A stretch of 64,000 nt of DNA from JBDTVS01 sp040007095 (GTDB taxonomy: Bacteria > Acidobacteriota > Vicinamibacteria > Vicinamibacterales > CAVVIG01), in NCBI GenBank assembly GCA_040007095.1, contig JBDTVS010000117.1, forward strand, positions 1 to 64,000, in the 5' to 3' direction. Within the stretch, counting starts at the first letter, position 1, and every line of letters starts with the position of its first letter. The translations under genes were made by a program, and so were the position numbers. A model generated the notes under the pieces. That model ran no database searches and was not told the origin of the DNA. It saw only the letters and a program-made list of their open reading frames with translations. Positions 61,604 through 64,000 of this stretch are shown in pieces.

Positions 61604-62755
61604 CTATTGATTGGCATATCGATCCACGCTTGCGAGGCTGCGCACATCCACCGAGGTCGACAGGTGATTGCGAATGTAGTCCTGCGCCGGCTTCGACACG
61701 ACTTCCGATCGCACCCCGATGTGGACATTGACCTTCCGGATCTGGTTCGAGTTGTAGGTCACGCCGCTGCCGGTGAACGGCAGCGAGGTCACATTGGTCG
61801 GATTGTTCACGCCGTCCACCAGGTCGTAAGTGAGATCGAGATCCTCGACGATGCCGGCCAGCGCCTGAGGCTCGAACAGGAGGCAGTCCGGGGTGGCGGC
61901 CGGACAGTGGTTCAATTGACGAACGAGCCGTGGTGCCTCTGGCGTGGTGGTGTTGTCGACGTAGTAGGTGATCATCAGCGCGCGAAACATCGTGGTGCGC
62001 TGGGTCCAGGCGGTGGTCGTGTCGGCCACCTGCTTGATCAACACGATCGGCACTTGCGGCACAGAGAACTGGTTGAAATGGAACCAGTCGATCGGGTCGT
62101 TCGCACCGAAGTAGATGTGCGTGGAGTCGGTGCTCGTCACCGTGACCATGGCCATGCCTTTCGGGTTCTTGAACAGCACGAGGTCGCCCTTCTGGATTGG
62201 CGGGGTGTCGTTTGTGGTATCACCGGTGATCCAGAGCGAGGTCGTCGGCAGCGTCACCGACCTGCCGTCCGGCGCGATCGTTCCTTCAACCGCTGTGGGA
62301 GTGGCGGGGACGGTCGGCGGCGTCTGCAGCACCGGCATGAACTCATCGACCGTCATGATGGTGACGATGTCGGTGCGCGAACCGTTGATCGTCGGGCCCA
62401 GTTGGTAGCCGGTCGTGATGCTGGGCAGATTGAGCGTGGTGTCATCGTCGACCACGAGGTTGAACGTCAAACCGGCGACCGGCCCGGGCCTCGAAAACGC
62501 CTGAACGCCGGCTCCGGTTGGCAGCGGGATGCCTTCCGGGCCGATGATTCGTCCGGCCTGCATGAGATCCCGGATCAGCTGATTGGTTCCGGCCCGCAGG
62601 TTCTGATTGGCGTCGCTCAGCTGAGCCGCCGAATCGTTGACGGTCAGCGCGTTCGAAAACGTCGTCAGCGCCGCGCCCGTCACGAGCAGCGTGATGGTGA
62701 GGCTCACGAGCAGCTCGACCAGCGTGAAACCGCGTTCGGGTGACGGGGTGTGCAC
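61604..62755 (-). CDS. pilW: Type IV minor pilin PilW-like
   Basis: 383 residues. Prepilin leader MHTPSPERGFTLVELLVSLT: PilD would cut after the Gly and methylate the Phe. A hydrophobic helix follows to ~30, then a large exported domain with Asp/Thr-rich strands and two Cys (QLNHCPAATPDC) that may form a disulfide. PilW-type pilins prime pilus assembly with PilV and PilX. It starts 11 bases after the pilV stop, clearly one operon. Confidence 0.88.
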   Translation of the reverse strand: MHTPSPERGFTLVELLVSLTITLLVTGAALTTFSNALTVNDSAAQLSDANQNLRAGTNQLIRDLMQAGRIIGPEGIPLPTGAGVQAFSRPGPVAGLTFNLVVDDDTTLNLPSITTGYQLGPTINGSRTDIVTIMTVDEFMPVLQTPPTVPATPTAVEGTIAPDGRSVTLPTTSLWITGDTTNDTPPIQKGDLVLFKNPKGMAMVTVTSTDSTHIYFGANDPIDWFHFNQFSVPQVPIVLIKQVADTTTAWTQRTTMFRALMITYYVDNTTTPEAPRLVRQLNHCPAATPDCLLFEPQALAGIVEDLDLTYDLVDGVNNPTNVTSLPFTGSGVTYNSNQIRKVNVHIGVRSEVVSKPAQDYIRNHLSTSVDVRSLASVDRYANQ

Positions 62756-62766
62756 GGGTCCTGCTC

Positions 62767-63315
62767 CTATGAGTACGCCGAGATGAACGTGACCAGGGTG
62801 TAGGTTTTTTTCGTCGGACCGCTTTTGTAGATGATGGTGACCGTCACGCAGCGCAACTGGCCGTTTTCGTTGGCGACGTCACGGATGGAAATCTCACGCG
62901 TGTATTGGGACAGGGGGATCGTCTGGTCGTCGGACGTGCCGAGCATCTGGTCTTTGCCCGGCATGGTCATCGCTTCGATCGCACCGTCGTCGTCCGGCGT
63001 GTTCACCAGTCCGTCCGGGCCGGCCGTATGCAGCGGCTGCGGATCGTCGAGAAAGATGCCGCCGTCGCTACCTGTGCCGCCCTTGACGTTCCGGATCTGC
63101 GCCCAGGTGAGCTTGTGCGAGTCGCGGGCGCTGTAGACGGCCTCGATCGCCTGCGCGGCTTTCTGCGTCGACACGACGTCCGCAGGCGAGCTGCTCAGGT
63201 GCTGCATGCCGGTGGCAAGCACCGCCGCGGTGCCAAGTACGCCCACCGTCAACACACCCAGTGCGATCATCGTTTCAACGAGCGAGAAGCCGTTTTGGGA
63301 AGAAGTGATTGGCAT
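62767..63315 (-). CDS. pilV: Type IV minor pilin PilV-like
   Basis: 182 residues from the ATG at 63315. Leader MPITSSQNGFSLVETMIALG has the G|F cleavage site, Glu at +5 and a hydrophobic helix (GVLTVGVLGTAAVLATGM). The exported part has a D-rich loop (LVNTPDDDGAIEA) and a final strand CVTVTIIYKSG. Minor pilin that sits at the pilus tip. Two bases separate it from the fimT/gspH gene stop, and pilW follows. Confidence 0.88.
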   Translation of the reverse strand: MPITSSQNGFSLVETMIALGVLTVGVLGTAAVLATGMQHLSSSPADVVSTQKAAQAIEAVYSARDSHKLTWAQIRNVKGGTGSDGGIFLDDPQPLHTAGPDGLVNTPDDDGAIEAMTMPGKDQMLGTSDDQTIPLSQYTREISIRDVANENGQLRCVTVTIIYKSGPTKKTYTLVTFISAYS

Positions 63316-63317
63316 GG

Positions 63318-63887
63318 CTAGACCCGGCTCCACTTCGACCCGTCCCACTTGTAGCCGCGAATACGTCCGGTCGATCCGAGGATGGTGACTGCACGCGCCG
63401 ACAGCGACTGATTGGGAATCGCCAGAAAGGCGGTGCCGTTGGCCGACGCGCCGTCCTGGTTGACCAGCGTCCCGTCCGGCGAGAACTTCACGTTGGTCAC
63501 CAACCCGAAGTAAATCGCCGCGCCGTTGCCGAACTTGTCGGGCGTGTCTGGCAGGTTGTCCACGAGCGCAAATTGTGCCCCGCCTTCGATCACCACGCTC
63601 GAGAGCGTTGTCGTCGTCGTGGTCGTGTCTTCGCGAACGACTTGGATGAGGTTGGGGGCCGTGAGAACCACGCGCACGAATCGCCGCTGCCTGATTGCGT
63701 TCTCGCGCGCCTGCGTGATCTGGCCCAGCACGATCCGCATCGCGCCGTCGCCTTTCAGGCCCGGCCTCAAGACGTTGATCTGAACGATCGCCATGCTCGA
63801 GACCAGGCCCATCAAGCCCAGCACGAATAGCATTTCGACGATGGAGTAACCCGAATGATTCGAGTGCGCTCGCTCAACCTTGGTCAT
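63318..63887 (-). CDS. FimT/GspH-like pseudopilin
   Basis: 189 residues. The prepilin site is SGYSIVEMLFVLGLMGLV: Gly then aromatic, Glu at +5, and a long helix to ~40. The C-terminal GspH-like domain has beta strands (RFVRVVLTAPNLIQVVRED, VKFSPDGTLVNQDG, GRIRGYKWDGSKW). It is the first visible gene of the minor pilin operon fimT-pilV-pilW-pilX, which primes type IV pili. AAAAGG lies close to the ATG, inside a small hairpin. Confidence 0.88.
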   Translation of the reverse strand: MTKVERAHSNHSGYSIVEMLFVLGLMGLVSSMAIVQINVLRPGLKGDGAMRIVLGQITQARENAIRQRRFVRVVLTAPNLIQVVREDTTTTTTTLSSVVIEGGAQFALVDNLPDTPDKFGNGAAIYFGLVTNVKFSPDGTLVNQDGASANGTAFLAIPNQSLSARAVTILGSTGRIRGYKWDGSKWSRV

Positions 63888-63890
63888 AGC

Positions 63891-63916
63891 CTTTTGCTCG
63901 AGCTATTGAGCAAGAG
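63891..63916 (-). promoter_or_regulatory. Hairpin over the fimT ribosome binding site
   Basis: On the reverse strand CTCTTGCTC and GAGCAAAAG pair at eight of nine positions around an 8-base loop, and the second arm holds the AAAAGG that serves as ribosome binding site, three bases before the ATG. This could limit translation of the first pilin gene. The rest of 63917-64000 shows no gene. Confidence 0.35.
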
Positions 63917-64000
63917 GCGTTCCGATGGGGGCAAGGCCGCCTAAAGTGCCGCGTCTAGATTGATTGCGGGATTCTGAGCGGGAACCTGACGGGCTGGCCG

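Noticed and set aside
63888..64000. Possible sigma-54 promoter or c-di-GMP riboswitch before the pilin operon
   Set aside because: GGCAC and TTGC words exist but the GG-N10-GC spacing is wrong, and I could not fit the GEMM core or tetraloop-receptor pattern.
1..64000. CRISPR arrays, tRNA or rRNA genes, transposases, phage genes
   Set aside because: I saw no regularly spaced direct repeats, no cloverleaf-like tRNA or conserved rRNA sequence, and no transposase, integrase or phage structural protein among the coding frames. A tRNAscan or Infernal run would settle the RNA question.

Overview
The window is GC-rich bacterial chromosome. Gene content (ECF sigma factor with RskA- and cupin-type regulators, carboxypeptidase-regulatory/TonB-type outer membrane receptor, many small secreted proteins of unknown function, a relic of an ADOP/FtsX-type permease, many PIG-L deacetylases) suggests an Acidobacteriota-like organism, perhaps close to the Vicinamibacteria. 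This is an inference from family composition; no rRNA or tRNA gene was seen. No transposase, prophage or CRISPR array is present. Short dispersed inverted repeats are frequent.

1-7.3 kb: the 3' end of ahcY, a small reverse-strand gene, then a compact histidine operon hisI-G-D-C-B-H-F-A (hisE is not in the window). Ahead of hisI lie a 32-bp palindrome, a TTGACA promoter, a 22-codon leader ORF with five His codons and a strong intrinsic terminator: the layout of a His-codon attenuator.

7.4-18.5 kb: a secreted protein on the reverse strand, then a six-gene run for glycan or glycolipid work: a 1287-aa protein joining a glycosidase-like barrel, a GT2 transferase with membrane segments and an NHL propeller; an ABC exporter; two GT-B-like proteins; a PIG-L deacetylase; a methyltransferase.

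18.6-26.1 kb: a reverse TonB-type receptor, a forward TIGR01777 epimerase, then a reverse-strand run of 2-oxoacid dehydrogenase E1 alpha and beta, ECF sigma, cupin and RskA.

26.5-30.3 kb: a small secreted protein, a B12-binding radical SAM protein, a DegT-family aminotransferase and a DedA-like membrane protein.

30.4-36.7 kb: the most unusual segment. A tight three-gene operon encodes a CHAT protease fused to a degenerate STAND/NACHT-like ATPase region and HEAT-like repeats, an alpha/beta hydrolase, and a second putative caspase-fold His/Cys protease. I read it as a candidate conflict or signalling system. It is followed by a 156-bp inverted-repeat element.

36.9-43.1 kb (reverse): a secreted PIG-L protein, bshA-bshB1 for bacillithiol, and an FAD oxidoreductase. 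43.3-51.2 kb: PanE/ApbA, an MFS transporter, a secreted metallophosphoesterase (reverse), an M20 amidohydrolase, two GT-B transferases and a hexapeptide acyltransferase. 51.3-51.6 kb: decayed ABC transporter fragments. 51.6-58.2 kb: a secreted LolA-like protein, a 36-codon membrane microprotein with an ideal ribosome binding site, purE-purK, a catalytic/non-catalytic M16 peptidase pair and a secreted SnoaL-like protein. 58.3-63.9 kb (reverse): minor pilin genes fimT/gspH, pilV, pilW and a large pilX-like gene.
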